From Sphingobacterium athyrii (lineage in GTDB: Bacteria > Bacteroidota > Bacteroidia > Sphingobacteriales > Sphingobacteriaceae), in assembly GCF_003071065.1 (NCBI RefSeq), contig NZ_QCXX01000002.1:806001-870000 (forward strand): a DNA stretch of 64,000 bases, read 5' to 3'. Made by a program: the position numbers and the translations under genes. The notes beneath the pieces were generated by a model. It was not told where the DNA came from. It searched no databases and was given only the letters and a program-made list of their open reading frames with translations. This document shows positions 45,490-55,292 of the stretch, piece after piece (positions within the stretch are counted from its first letter, which is position 1; each line of letters starts with the position of its first letter).

Positions 45490-46038
45490 ATGTTAAACAA
45501 TGTAAATTTAGAAGCATTAGGAAATTATGTAGAAGTAATTTCTAACAAACCTACTGAAGCAATTGCAGCATTAGGTGTAACCGCAACCTGGAAAGGTGGT
45601 GTAAATACCGAAATTATCACTCACAGTAAAAAGATAGGAAGCGTTTCGGTTGAAAAACAATTCAAATATCAGATCGGGGAGCCCGCAGAATTGTTGGGAG
45701 ACAACCTGAATCCGAATCCTCAGGATTATATTTTAGGCGGTTTAGCCGGATGTATGATGGTGGGTTTTGTGGTAGGGGCTACCAGTAAAGGAATCAAGCT
45801 TGACAGTGTTAACTTAACGATTGTAGGTAATCTTGATCTGCGTGGCTTTTTAGAAGTTGATCCGAATGTTTCGGTTGGATTTGAAGAACTTCAATTCAAT
45901 TTTGAAGTTAGCGGTAGCGGAACCGAAGAAGACTACGCAGCTATTGCGGAACATGTTCGCAAAGTATCTCCGGGATACCGGACCATTGCAGAACCCGTAA
46001 AAATTAGTATCAATAAGAGCCTAAAGGCTGTGATCTAA
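45490..46038 (+). CDS. OsmC-family hydroperoxide-reductase-like protein
   Basis: 182 residues from ATG 45490. OsmC-fold (YhfA/SACOL-like branch). Seen: GGVNTEIITHSKKIGS, NPQDYILGGLAGCMMVGFVV with the peroxidatic Cys near residue 85, and VRKVSPGYRTIAEPVKI where the second conserved Cys is replaced by Ser. A one-Cys form would need outside thiols for recycling, and the thioredoxin just downstream could serve. First gene of the second unit. Confidence 0.9.
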   Translation: MLNNVNLEALGNYVEVISNKPTEAIAALGVTATWKGGVNTEIITHSKKIGSVSVEKQFKYQIGEPAELLGDNLNPNPQDYILGGLAGCMMVGFVVGATSKGIKLDSVNLTIVGNLDLRGFLEVDPNVSVGFEELQFNFEVSGSGTEEDYAAIAEHVRKVSPGYRTIAEPVKISINKSLKAVI

Positions 46039-46110
46039 TTTCGTGTATGACAACAGCGATGTTTTGAAACGGAATATTGCTGTTGTTCACCATTTTTAAA
46101 GATCAAAAAA

Positions 46111-46404
46111 ATGAATTTAGCTAATAAAATAGAATCTGACAGGCTGACCATGATCAATTTTCACGCCTCCTGGTGCGGTCCTTGTATCGCCATGAAGCCT
46201 CATCTTGATGAAACCGTTGCAAAATATGGAGTGGCCATTCACTATGAGCGGGTTGATATCGATCGGAATCCGGGGTTAGCAAAAATATTCGAGATTAGGG
46301 GAGTACCTACCAAGATGCTGTATAAAAGCGGTAAGATGAAATGGAGACATTCCGGTGTTCTGTCATCTCAGTAGCTTACTGAAATCGTCAATGAGAATCT
46401 CTAA
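46111..46404 (+). pseudogene. Thioredoxin (second copy) with premature TAG
   Basis: Read from ATG 46111: residues 1-87 form a thioredoxin with WCGPC at 21-25 and RGVPTKMLYKSGKMKWRHSG. A TAG at 46372-46374 ends it after LSSQ; the same frame continues LTEIVNENL to a TAA at 46402-46404. Against the first copy, the TAG lies where HEL reads Glu, so GAG to TAG is the simplest change. The product lacks the last helix (10 residues). It could be inactive, or a still-working shortened form. Confidence 0.82.
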
Positions 46405-46427
46405 ATAACTTTTAAAATAACAAAGCA

Positions 46428-47126
46428 ATGAAAATACAGGTATGGTCGGACATTATGTGTCCTTTTTGCTACATCGCTAAGAAAAATTTTGAGCAAGCGT
46501 TAGCAGATTCTTCCTTCAAAGATGAAGTAGAAGTGGAGTGGAAAAGTTTCCAGTTGGATCCTTCATTAAAAGAAAACTCTGGGAATATGAGTATCAGCGA
46601 GTATATGATGAATCGTAAAGGTTTTTCTAAAGCTAACCTTGATCAGTTCTTAAATCAATTAAAAGAAATGGGCAAAAATTCTGGAATAACTTTTAATTAC
46701 GATCAGGTCATTGCTGCAGATACTTTTCCTGCCCATAAGCTATTGCATTTTGCAAAAGAAAATGGTCAAGCTGATGCCATGGAAGAGGCTTTGTTTAAAG
46801 CTCATTTTGTCGACGGAAAGAATATTGCCGATGTTGAGTTTTTGGTTTCCCTTGCTGATGAACTGGGTTTGGATCAATCAAAATCACGAAAAGTATTATC
46901 GGAAGATGATTACAATTATGAAGTAAAGCAGGATATTATGGAGGCACAGAATCTGGGTATAACAGGTGTACCTTATTACATTTTGGATGGTAAATATGCC
47001 GTTTCGGGAGCACAGCCTGTTGAACTTTTTGCAAAAGCCCTTGGACAGACCTATCAGGAAAGCATGGTTAAGCTGTCCCAAGAATCTGGAGACAATATGT
47101 GCGGAATTGATGGATGTAGCATCTAA
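46428..47126 (+). CDS. FrnE/DsbA-like dithiol oxidoreductase
   Basis: 232 residues, thioredoxin fold with the DsbA helical insert, FrnE/HCCA-isomerase-like subfamily. Seen: the N-terminal strand KIQVWSDIMCPFCYIAKKNF with the active site CPFC at 11-14, then VEVEWKSFQLDPSLKEN, ADTFPAHKLLHFAKENGQAD, and near the end GITGVPYYILDGKYAVSGAQ (cis-Pro). Ends in an extra CGIDGC pair that may take part in redox relay. No signal, so cytoplasmic, as for FrnE. Confidence 0.92.
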   Translation: MKIQVWSDIMCPFCYIAKKNFEQALADSSFKDEVEVEWKSFQLDPSLKENSGNMSISEYMMNRKGFSKANLDQFLNQLKEMGKNSGITFNYDQVIAADTFPAHKLLHFAKENGQADAMEEALFKAHFVDGKNIADVEFLVSLADELGLDQSKSRKVLSEDDYNYEVKQDIMEAQNLGITGVPYYILDGKYAVSGAQPVELFAKALGQTYQESMVKLSQESGDNMCGIDGCSI

Positions 47127-47174
47127 TTTCAACATATAAGTCATTTCGTATTCACAATTAAAAAATTAAATAAA

Positions 47175-47564
47175 ATGTCACAAATAATAGCAACTACCTA
47201 CGAAGGTAAATATCATTCAAGTACCAAATCACCGTTGAACGCTGATTCAGTTAAAGTCGATTTGAAATTTGGTCCTATTGATCTACTTATGGGTTCATAT
47301 GCAAGCTGCATGCTTGGAACAGTAGATTTTTATGCAAGAAAAAAGGATTTTGAGGTCAATGGATCAAGAAGTGAGCTGTCTTATGACATGTCAGCAGAAG
47401 GCGGACAAGTTGGTGCAATCCATGTGAAGTTGTTCTTTGACAAATCCTATACGGCAGAACAAAAAGAAATCATCGAGCATTCGGCAAAAAACTTATGTCA
47501 CGTAGGAAACAGTCTTAATCCTTCAATCGTAAAAAACTACGAGTTCTTTTACGAGGCAAAATAA
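47175..47564 (+). CDS. OsmC-family protein, tandem copy 1
   Basis: 129 residues of the compact OsmC type. Seen: IATTYEGKYHSSTKS, DLKFGPIDLLMGSYASCMLG with the first reactive Cys near residue 46, and HSAKNLCHVGNSLNPSIVKN with the second Cys near residue 108. Thus a regular two-Cys peroxide reductase. It lies 48 bases after the FrnE-like gene; the next copy follows 155 bases later. Confidence 0.92.
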   Translation: MSQIIATTYEGKYHSSTKSPLNADSVKVDLKFGPIDLLMGSYASCMLGTVDFYARKKDFEVNGSRSELSYDMSAEGGQVGAIHVKLFFDKSYTAEQKEIIEHSAKNLCHVGNSLNPSIVKNYEFFYEAK

Positions 47565-47719
47565 AAAGAGTAAATCTTTTACTGATCTGAACTTTAGAAA
47601 AGATTTATTTACAACTGAATGATATGCGGTCACCAATAGAGATCGGAGCAGATATAGCGTAGGGGGTGTCCGCATCAACATTCTAAATCAATACAAATTA
47701 ATAACAAAAATTTAACAAC

Positions 47720-48106
47720 ATGTCACAAGTAATAGCAAGTACCTACGAAGGTAAATATAACTCAAGTACAAAATCAACATCGAATGCTGATCCGATTAAA
47801 GTAGATCTGAAATTTGGTCCTATCGATCTTCTTATGGGGTCATATGCAAGCTGTATGTTAGCTACAGTTGATTTTTACGCCAGAAAAAAAGATTTTGAGG
47901 TAAACGGTTCAAGAAGTGAACTGTCTTATGAAATGTCAGCAGAAGGCGGACAAGTAGGAACCATCAACGTTAAGTTGTTCTTCGATAAAGACTATACAGC
48001 AGAACAAAAGGAATTGATTGAAAATTCAGCAAAGAATTTATGTCACGTTGGCAACAGTCTTAATCCTGCCATTGTAAAAAACTATGAATTTACTTACGGA
48101 GCTTAA
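47720..48106 (+). CDS. OsmC-family protein, tandem copy 2
   Basis: 128 residues, about 86% identical to copy 1 (about 18 differences by eye), both Cys kept (SYASCMLATV and KNLCHVGNSL). The pair is a recent gene duplication. In the 155 bases between the copies there is no shared promoter element. Confidence 0.92.
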   Translation: MSQVIASTYEGKYNSSTKSTSNADPIKVDLKFGPIDLLMGSYASCMLATVDFYARKKDFEVNGSRSELSYEMSAEGGQVGTINVKLFFDKDYTAEQKELIENSAKNLCHVGNSLNPAIVKNYEFTYGA

Positions 48107-48188
48107 TCCGAAGGTAAGATCGCATAAATATTAATTTTAATTATTTCCAAGGCGGAAATAACATAACGAATATAAAAAATATAGAAAA

Positions 48189-48944
48189 ATGGAACAAGCA
48201 TTAATCGTAGGTGGTTCAACCGGAATAGGTAAATCCACGGCAGAATTATTAATCGGAAGAGGAGTTGAAGTGGCACTAGTAGGAAGAAGTGTTGAAAGCT
48301 TAAATAAAGCTAAAGCGGAATTGGAAGAAAAAGGTGGTATAGTCAAGATTTACTCGGTAGATCTTTCCGATATGGATGCTGTCGTTGATTTCAATAGTAA
48401 CCTAAAAAATGAATTGCCAAATTTGAAGTATTTGGTTAATGGGGCAGGACATTATAATCCAATTTCATTTTTTGATCATACGGAGAAAGACTATGATAGC
48501 TTTCAGACGTATACCAAAGCTTTCTTTTTTATTACACAAGCAGCGGCTTTAATTATGAAAGAAAATAAAGGTGGATCTATTGTTAATATTGGTGCGGCAC
48601 TGATGCATCATGCGCTTAAAGCAGGACCTGCATCAGCCTATATGGTTGGAAAAGCTGGATTGGTAGCACTTACGAAACAATTGGCTATTGAATTAGCTGA
48701 ATTTAACATCCGTGTAAATTCTGTCAACCCAGGGTTTGTGGTGACACCAATCTTCAAGACATTTATGCCAGAAGATAAAATTGCTGAAAATCTATCTGCA
48801 TTTGATGCATACCATCCATTAGGAGGTGTTGGTCAACCGGAAGATGTTGCTAAGACAATTGACTTTTTACTTTCAGACCAAACAAGCTGGGTTACCGGAG
48901 CAACTTGGACTGTTGACGGTGGATTACTAGCAGGACAAAATTAA
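48189..48944 (+). CDS. Short-chain dehydrogenase/reductase (SDR)
   Basis: 251 residues, classical SDR. Seen: [18 protein letters not shown] for NAD(P) binding at 8-25, [11 protein letters not shown] (NAG-like motif), the catalytic Tyr-Lys in [20 protein letters not shown], and [14 protein letters not shown]. Arg in VGRSVES near residue 38 suggests NADPH. Closes the operon before a strong terminator. Probably reduces a carbonyl product of the detoxified compound (inference). Confidence 0.93.
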   Translation: MEQALIVGGSTGIGKSTAELLIGRGVEVALVGRSVESLNKAKAELEEKGGIVKIYSVDLSDMDAVVDFNSNLKNELPNLKYLVNGAGHYNPISFFDHTEKDYDSFQTYTKAFFFITQAAALIMKENKGGSIVNIGAALMHHALKAGPASAYMVGKAGLVALTKQLAIELAEFNIRVNSVNPGFVVTPIFKTFMPEDKIAENLSAFDAYHPLGGVGQPEDVAKTIDFLLSDQTSWVTGATWTVDGGLLAGQN

Positions 48945-48972
48945 ATTTCAGTCCATTTCATCTGGACCATAT

Positions 48973-49010
48973 AAAAGGCGGTTGTAAAATAAATGTACAA
49001 CCGCCTTTTT
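48973..49010 (+). terminator. Strong Rho-independent terminator after the SDR gene
   Basis: AAAAGGCGGTTGTA (48973-48986) pairs with TACAACCGCCTTTTT (48996-49010); the 14-base stem carries a U-run. It marks the end of the redox island. Confidence 0.92.
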
Positions 49011-49071
49011 TATCAACTAAATCAGACAATTTTTTGTGTACTTCAATAAATAGCAGTAAATTAGCAGATCA

Positions 49072-49473
49072 ATGAACAGGATTTTGTCACATATTCCAAA
49101 ATATTATCAACGGTACTTAATTGTATTTGCTGCGATCATCTTGGTCATGCTTACTTCCTGTCCTGTTAAAAGCAGTATTAAAACTTTAGTTGGCCTTCCG
49201 TCTAATACGGAACAAGGCTTACCTAAAGGAACTGTCGGGTATTCCGGAAACAGTTCTGAGAAATGTCTTACTAGTGAAACGGCAGAAATACGAATCTCAA
49301 ACGATCTCTCACAAGATATTAATCATTTTTCGCCGGTAATTTTATTTACCGTTACTTTTCTTTTTCTTCTTGCTTATTTATTAGGCCGAGAAAAATCACA
49401 TCCCCGCTACGGAAATTTAAAAATTTCAGGAAGTCTACCAATTTTTCTGCAATACCGTAAACTTATCCTATAA
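49072..49473 (+). CDS. Small lipoprotein-like membrane protein at the head of the efflux operon
   Basis: 133 residues. N-terminal hydrophobic segment ending in a lipobox (VMLTSC, Cys near residue 30), a polar region with two further Cys (CPVKSSIKTLVGLPSNTEQG, then SSEKCLTS), a membrane helix (VILFTVTFLFLLAYLLG near 90-105) and a basic end with PIFLQYRKLIL. I have seen this type next to RND pump genes in Bacteroidota, but it has no established name. The Cys residues may bind metal (inference). Confidence 0.75.
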   Translation: MNRILSHIPKYYQRYLIVFAAIILVMLTSCPVKSSIKTLVGLPSNTEQGLPKGTVGYSGNSSEKCLTSETAEIRISNDLSQDINHFSPVILFTVTFLFLLAYLLGREKSHPRYGNLKISGSLPIFLQYRKLIL

Positions 49474-49587
49474 TACCTTACTTATTTTCTTTTATACCTA
49501 TTGAACCACTTGTTTCAACGGGGAAACTTCTATTATTTTTTTACAGTAATCGGTCGCTTGGCGACCTATCATAAACTTATAAATAGT

Positions 49588-50973
49588 ATGATAAAATATC
49601 ATATAGTAATCACATGCATGTGCTTTACTATTGCTGCTGTGTTACCCGTATACGGGCAGCAGCAAAAAGAAAATTCCTTAGGTACTTTATGGTCCAGGGT
49701 AGCAGGATATTATCCTGGTATCGGCGCTAAACAATCTGCTGTAGACGCGTCAAAACTTCATGAGCAAGCTGTTAAAAGCGAAATGCTTCCGCAATTGAAG
49801 GCACAGATGCAAAATTCGTATGGCACTTATGAAGGTAGTTCTGGAGCCTTTTTTCCACAACCAGGCTTTTTTAACGTCAGTGGTTCAGGGAGTCCCATAG
49901 CAGGAAGTACTACTGCTGCCAATAGTTTTGCTTCCACCACTATCGAGTGGGAAATCTTTTCGTTCGGAAAGCGACAAAAAGATAATGAAGCGGCCAAAAG
50001 CCTAACCCATAAAACAGTGAGTGAAAAAGATGCCTATCTTCTTCAACTCAAAAAAATATTATCTGAACGATACATCAATTTGCTTTATAATGATGCTAAA
50101 TTAAATCTCTCGCAACGAAATACAGAACGTCTCGACAGCATCCGCAGGATCACCACAGGTCTTTCTGCTGCCGGTCTTAGGCCTGCTGCAGACAGTCTGC
50201 TTGCATCATCATCATATGTGCAAGCAATGGGCGAGTATGACAAATGGAATGGTGTTAAAAGTGCTTCCTTTATTAAACTATTGGAATTGTATGGAGGGGA
50301 TTCGGTAGATTTTTCGGCTTCAGCCATTCGTTTTATTGATCCCGTGGGAAATCAACAAAATAATGAAAGTGTCATTCAAACATCGCATCCCATACTTGCG
50401 GCCTTAGATCGACAATCGGAATATTATACCCTGAGCGGTGAAGCACAAAAGAGAGCATCACTACCTTCTTTAAACATTCTGGGAGGATATGCCTACAGAG
50501 GTACAGGGATTCATCCCAATGGTACAGTTTCCGGGAACTGGAAAGATGGATTTAGCAACACAACCAATAATTTCCTTGTAGGGGTTGGTATAACCTGGAA
50601 TTTGACCAGTATGCGAACCAACCATTATAAAGGAGAAGAGCTTTTTAAAGAAGCCGAAGGAGCCAAAATGCTTCATTCTCAATATGAAAAGGCAATGCAG
50701 GCTAATCTTTCCGCTGCGCAGACCGAAATTTTGTATCAGTTTGAGCAGCTTCAAAAGACGAAACTGGCCGTAAGGCAGTCTCAGGATGCCTATGGCATGT
50801 ACCTGGCAAGATATAAGAGCGGTCTGATCACGCTTAGCGAATTGTTGCAGGTCAGGACTATATTGGAACAGTCCGAGAATATCCATGTAGAGGCTTCACG
50901 CGATTATTGGCTGCTTCTAGCTTCAGAAGCAGCGTTAACTGCTGATTTCGAATTTCTCTTTAACAACCTTTAA
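49588..50973 (+). CDS. TolC-family outer-membrane factor
   Basis: 461 residues from ATG 49588, which opens a signal peptide (IVITCMCFTIAAVLPVYGQQ); an upstream TTG at 49501 is less likely. Long alpha-helical barrel protein: NTERLDSIRRITTGLSAAG and RYKSGLITLSELLQVRTILE are the typical repeated helices, and SSTTIEWEIFSFGKRQKDNEAAK-like text precedes them. It forms the channel for the pump encoded next; the gap is 9 bases. Confidence 0.9.
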   Translation: MIKYHIVITCMCFTIAAVLPVYGQQQKENSLGTLWSRVAGYYPGIGAKQSAVDASKLHEQAVKSEMLPQLKAQMQNSYGTYEGSSGAFFPQPGFFNVSGSGSPIAGSTTAANSFASTTIEWEIFSFGKRQKDNEAAKSLTHKTVSEKDAYLLQLKKILSERYINLLYNDAKLNLSQRNTERLDSIRRITTGLSAAGLRPAADSLLASSSYVQAMGEYDKWNGVKSASFIKLLELYGGDSVDFSASAIRFIDPVGNQQNNESVIQTSHPILAALDRQSEYYTLSGEAQKRASLPSLNILGGYAYRGTGIHPNGTVSGNWKDGFSNTTNNFLVGVGITWNLTSMRTNHYKGEELFKEAEGAKMLHSQYEKAMQANLSAAQTEILYQFEQLQKTKLAVRQSQDAYGMYLARYKSGLITLSELLQVRTILEQSENIHVEASRDYWLLLASEAALTADFEFLFNNL

Positions 50974-50982
50974 TTCTTACGT

Positions 50983-53900
50983 ATGAATTTAATCAGATTT
51001 GCTTTAAGGAAACCTATAGCCATTATGGTGATGGTATTGGCTATTACCTTTTTTTCTTATAGCGCCATAAAAAAAATAAATGTAGATATCTTTCCGGAGG
51101 TTGAATTACCTGCGATGTATATCGCCATGCCGTATGGTGGGCTTTCTCCTTCATATATGGATGGTTTTATGGCCAATGAGTTTCAAAAAGTACTACTTTT
51201 TGTCGGTGGGGTCAAAAATATTGATTTTAAAAGTGTTCAGGGACTTACCCTGATGAAGCTGACCTTTTATCCGGGGACGAATATGTCGCAGGCAGCAGGA
51301 GAGGTCTCCACATCTGTTTCAAGAGCTATGGGGTTCTTACCGCCGGGAGCAGTTCCACCCATAGTTGTTCGTTTCGATGGTAGTTCGTTACCCGTTGGAC
51401 AGCTGGTATTTGAAAGTGACAAAAGATCGGTCAACGAAATACAGACGCTGGTGCTGACGAAAATCAGACCCATGTTTGTCGAGATAGCGGGCATCACTGC
51501 TCCCGCTCCTTTCGGTGGAAATGTCAGATCCATTGTTGTCAATGTAGACCCCGAAGCAATGCAGTCCAATGGTCTAAGTGCAGAAGATATCACCATGGCA
51601 ATTACCAGGAACAGTCTGCCGTCTGCAGCCGGAAATATTCGTATTGGAGAACAAAACTTGATGGCTCCTATCAATTCGATTGCCAAGAGTCCGGAGGAAT
51701 TCCTGAATACACCGGTTAAAACAAATGAGGGTCGAACCGTTTATGTACGGGATGTTGCCCATGTCACTGATGGCGCGGATCAGACCGTTGGATATGCCCT
51801 GATCAACGGGAAGCGTTCTGTTTATCTACCCATTATCAAGAAAGCAGATGCTTCGACGCTGGATGCCGTTCAGAACCTGAAAAATTCGTTACCGCTGTTG
51901 AAAAACCAATTGCCGGAGGATGTAAATATCCGTTACGAGTTTGACCAATCTACTTACATTGAACGATCACTATCCAATCTGATCCACGAGGGGATTTTGG
52001 GTGCCGTTTTTACAGGACTGATTATCCTGCTTTTTTTGGGTGATACCCGTGGAGCACTGATCGTTGTGATGACGATCCCGATTGCTGTTCTATCGGCAGT
52101 TTTGGTGCTCTATCTGATGGGGCAAACGATTAATATTATGACGTTGAGCGGTTTAGCGCTGTCCATTGGAATTCTTGTCGACGAAGCTACCGTAACCATT
52201 GAGAATATCCATCAACATATGGAAATGCGAAAAACCAAGCAGCGGGCTATCGTTGATGCGCTGTTGGAAATCTCTACGCCCAAGTTATTGATTTTGCTCT
52301 GTATCCTGGCTGTACTGACACCAGCCTTTATTATGACAGGGATTCCAAAAGATATGTTCATGCCACTATCAATGGCTGTTGCCTTTGCGATGATCGCTTC
52401 TTTTATAGCTTCGCAAACTTTCGTTCCTATATTGGCCAATTGGATGATGAAGAACAAGCATAATGTAGTTGCTAACACGCTGCGAAAGCGTGCGTTCTTT
52501 GAAAAATTTAGGGTGAATTATTCGTATCGGATGCGTAAATGGTCTACCAAATCATTGCTGTTATTTATCGGCTATGTGGTTGTGACAGGTGGAATCTCAG
52601 CCTTGCTAGTAAAGACTGTCGGAACCGATGTGATGCCCGTGTCCAACAGTGGCGATTTTCAGCTCCGAATACAGGCTCCGCAGGGAAGCCGATTGGAAGA
52701 GACAGAACGTCTTGTGCGCGATATTACGGATGAAATAAAAGCTCAGATTCCGGAAGATGGAATCAATATTACATCCGCCTTTGTCGGAATGCATCCTGCA
52801 GGTTCTCCGATTAATCCCATTTTTCTATTTACAAATGCCTCGCATGAAGCCGTACTTCAGGTATCGGTCAATCAATCTGTTTATAGTGGATCGATGGAAG
52901 AGCTGAAGGAGAAAATTAGAAAAGTAATTATCCAAAAACACCCTGATTCCAAATTTAATTTTGAGCCGACAGAACTGACCGAAAAAATTATGGGTCAGGG
53001 AGCGATGACACCGATCGAAATAAAAGTAGGTGCCGGTCAGGTAAAGGGTGCATTTGCCCATGCATCGAAGATTGAAAGCAATCTGCAAAAAGTACCTTAT
53101 TTGCGAGATGTACGTATTCTTGAACCCGTTTTTTATCCAACATTAGAGATTGAAGTCAATCGTGATCTTGCTGGTCAGTTTGGTCTAACCATGCAGGATA
53201 TTACGCGGAGTGTGGTTACAGCGACCTCCTCCACACGTTTTACGGATAAAAACCTTTGGGTTGATCCCAAGTCAGGATTAGTATTTCAGGTTCAGGTGCA
53301 GATCCCCGAAGGAATTATGTCCTCAGAGGAAAAATTGAAATCATTGCCACTGAAAAATGGAAGCATGCGTCCAATACTGGACGATGTTGCTACCATCCGT
53401 AGGGTAACATCACCAGCACAGGTAAACCGAAAGGGGCCCAATCGATACGTGACGGTTGTCGCTAATATTTATGGTAAAGATTTGGGTACGGCCTCAGCTG
53501 CGGTTAAAAAAGCCATTCAAGATGCCGGTGAACCCCCACGTGGAACTACGGTTTGGACAGAGGGAACTTTACAGTTGTTAGATGATACATTAGGAAGTTT
53601 ATTAGCAGGTTTAGGAGTTGCTGTCATCGCCATCTTCCTGATGCTTGCCGCATTCTATCAATCGTTTAAGGTACCATTGATTATCCTTGCTGTGTTGCCC
53701 GCAGTTATTGCCGGAAGTCTGATCATTTTATTTCTGACGGGAAGTACACTAAATCTCCAGTCTTATATGGGAATGATTATGTCGATAGGCGTGTCGGTAT
53801 CGAATGCGGTTCTGCTGGTGAACCAAGCGGAATATTACCGAAAACAACTGGGACTAAAACCTTCGAATGCAGCACGACTTGCTGCTTCGTCTCGATTGCG

Positions 53901-54153
53901 GCCGGTATTGATGACCGCTGTTGCCATGCTTGCCGGTATGTTGCCTATGGCAATGGGTATAGGCGATGGGGCAGAGCAAGTTGCTCCATTGGGCAGAGCA
54001 GTTATTGGCGGACTGATCGCATCCACGGCAACCATTTTACTACTGCTTCCGCATTTCTTTTCGTCGTTAATGTCCAGAACAGCTATTGTTAGCCCTTCGC
54101 TGGATCCTGATGACAAGGAAAGCAGGTATTATTTAGAGCAGACCCAATCTTAA
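50983..54153 (+). CDS. RND-family efflux pump (AcrB/CusA-like inner-membrane transporter)
   Basis: 1056 residues, the full size of an RND pump. Seen: the first helix (IAIMVMVLAITFFSYSAI), two periplasmic porter domains, the helix-4 motif GLALSIGILVDEATVTIENI with the conserved acidic residues for proton transfer, and the mirrored second half with GMIMSIGVSVSNAVLLVNQA and ARLAASSRLRPVLMTAVAML. Drives efflux by proton motive force together with the adaptor and outer-membrane factor of the same operon. The substrate (metal or organic) is uncertain. Confidence 0.95.
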   Translation: MNLIRFALRKPIAIMVMVLAITFFSYSAIKKINVDIFPEVELPAMYIAMPYGGLSPSYMDGFMANEFQKVLLFVGGVKNIDFKSVQGLTLMKLTFYPGTNMSQAAGEVSTSVSRAMGFLPPGAVPPIVVRFDGSSLPVGQLVFESDKRSVNEIQTLVLTKIRPMFVEIAGITAPAPFGGNVRSIVVNVDPEAMQSNGLSAEDITMAITRNSLPSAAGNIRIGEQNLMAPINSIAKSPEEFLNTPVKTNEGRTVYVRDVAHVTDGADQTVGYALINGKRSVYLPIIKKADASTLDAVQNLKNSLPLLKNQLPEDVNIRYEFDQSTYIERSLSNLIHEGILGAVFTGLIILLFLGDTRGALIVVMTIPIAVLSAVLVLYLMGQTINIMTLSGLALSIGILVDEATVTIENIHQHMEMRKTKQRAIVDALLEISTPKLLILLCILAVLTPAFIMTGIPKDMFMPLSMAVAFAMIASFIASQTFVPILANWMMKNKHNVVANTLRKRAFFEKFRVNYSYRMRKWSTKSLLLFIGYVVVTGGISALLVKTVGTDVMPVSNSGDFQLRIQAPQGSRLEETERLVRDITDEIKAQIPEDGINITSAFVGMHPAGSPINPIFLFTNASHEAVLQVSVNQSVYSGSMEELKEKIRKVIIQKHPDSKFNFEPTELTEKIMGQGAMTPIEIKVGAGQVKGAFAHASKIESNLQKVPYLRDVRILEPVFYPTLEIEVNRDLAGQFGLTMQDITRSVVTATSSTRFTDKNLWVDPKSGLVFQVQVQIPEGIMSSEEKLKSLPLKNGSMRPILDDVATIRRVTSPAQVNRKGPNRYVTVVANIYGKDLGTASAAVKKAIQDAGEPPRGTTVWTEGTLQLLDDTLGSLLAGLGVAVIAIFLMLAAFYQSFKVPLIILAVLPAVIAGSLIILFLTGSTLNLQSYMGMIMSIGVSVSNAVLLVNQAEYYRKQLGLKPSNAARLAASSRLRPVLMTAVAMLAGMLPMAMGIGDGAEQVAPLGRAVIGGLIASTATILLLLPHFFSSLMSRTAIVSPSLDPDDKESRYYLEQTQS

Positions 54154-54172
54154 ACATAAAAAATAGAATCAG

Positions 54173-55279
54173 ATGTATCATAGAATTTTAAGAAATAAAA
54201 TAGCACAGGTGACCACCTTAATCGGGTGCTTGCTGATCTTACTGCTGGTTTCCTGCTCAGAGAAAGGAAATCAAAAAAAACAAAGTACGAATAAAGAAGC
54301 AAAGGCTACTTCATACCCCTGGGTTGCTATCAAAATGATGAATCCCGAGTATGAGCTATCAGTACCAGCTGAACTGAAACCCTATGAACAGGTTGTTGTT
54401 CATGCACGGGTTGAGGGTTTTGTTAAGCAGTTATATGTAGACCTTGGAGATCATGTTCGTAAAGGTCAGCTATTAGCTGTACTGGAAGCTCCAGAAATGA
54501 ATCAAAAGTATTTATCTGATAAATCCACGGAACAAAAGATCTTCAGTGATTATCAGTATGCAAAACAGGCCTATGACCGCTTGGCAGATGCAGCTAAGAC
54601 AACCGGTGCAGTAGCTGCCATTGAAATAGACCGGGCAAAAAGTGTGATGGAAAGCGCAAAATCAGCTTATCAAGCTTCGAAAGCCGGTACGGCACAGTCT
54701 TCACAATTGAACCAATATCTGCGGATAACAGCACCGTTTGATGGTGTGATTACAGCACGTAATATCTCTGTTGGGGCCTTGGTGGGTTCAGGGTCTGATA
54801 AACCTTTGTTTATGATGGCACAGGGCAATAAGCTCCGTTTGACCTTATCCTTACCTGAAAAGCATGCATCATCTATCAATAAGAAGGCAGAAGCCGAATT
54901 TACGGTTAGTTCACAGCCTGGGAAGACGTTCACGGCGCATCTTTCCCGCACATCAGGACTGCTGGATCAACAGGATCGTTCGTTAAAGTTGGAATTTGAT
55001 GTCAATAATTCTTCAGGGGAACTGCAGGGAGGTGACTATGCGCAGGTTAAACTGAAGTTACAACGGAAAAATCCCTCGTACTGGGTACCTGCTCAAAGTA
55101 TTTTAAATACACAGTCCGGTATCTATGTAATGACTTTTAACGATAAGATTGTAAAAAGAATCAGTATAAAAGAAGGTATTCAGCTGGACGGTCTGGTAGA
55201 AGTTTTTGGCAACCTTTCTGTAGATGATCACATCATAACTAAGCCGTCTGAGGAGATTCAAGAGGGAAAAATTAACTAA
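54173..55279 (+). CDS. RND efflux periplasmic adaptor (HlyD/MFP family) lipoprotein
   Basis: 368 residues with a lipoprotein signal (LLILLLVSC, Cys near residue 28). Biotinyl/lipoyl-like half VHARVEGFVKQLYVDLGDHV near residue 80 with GQLLAVLEAPEM, a helical hairpin to about residue 175, the second lipoyl half ITAPFDGVITARNISVGALV, and a C-terminal domain SYWVPAQSILNTQSGIYVMT. The adaptor follows the pump, opposite to the usual order of adaptor first. Start ATG 54173, 19 bases after the pump. Confidence 0.94.
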   Translation: MYHRILRNKIAQVTTLIGCLLILLLVSCSEKGNQKKQSTNKEAKATSYPWVAIKMMNPEYELSVPAELKPYEQVVVHARVEGFVKQLYVDLGDHVRKGQLLAVLEAPEMNQKYLSDKSTEQKIFSDYQYAKQAYDRLADAAKTTGAVAAIEIDRAKSVMESAKSAYQASKAGTAQSSQLNQYLRITAPFDGVITARNISVGALVGSGSDKPLFMMAQGNKLRLTLSLPEKHASSINKKAEAEFTVSSQPGKTFTAHLSRTSGLLDQQDRSLKLEFDVNNSSGELQGGDYAQVKLKLQRKNPSYWVPAQSILNTQSGIYVMTFNDKIVKRISIKEGIQLDGLVEVFGNLSVDDHIITKPSEEIQEGKIN

Positions 55280-55292
55280 ATCATTAAAAGAT

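Noticed and set aside
48141..48160. Hairpin TTATTTCC/GGAAATAA before the SDR gene as a terminator
   Set aside because: Short AT-rich stem without a T-run; the SDR has no promoter of its own that I can see, so read-through is more likely.
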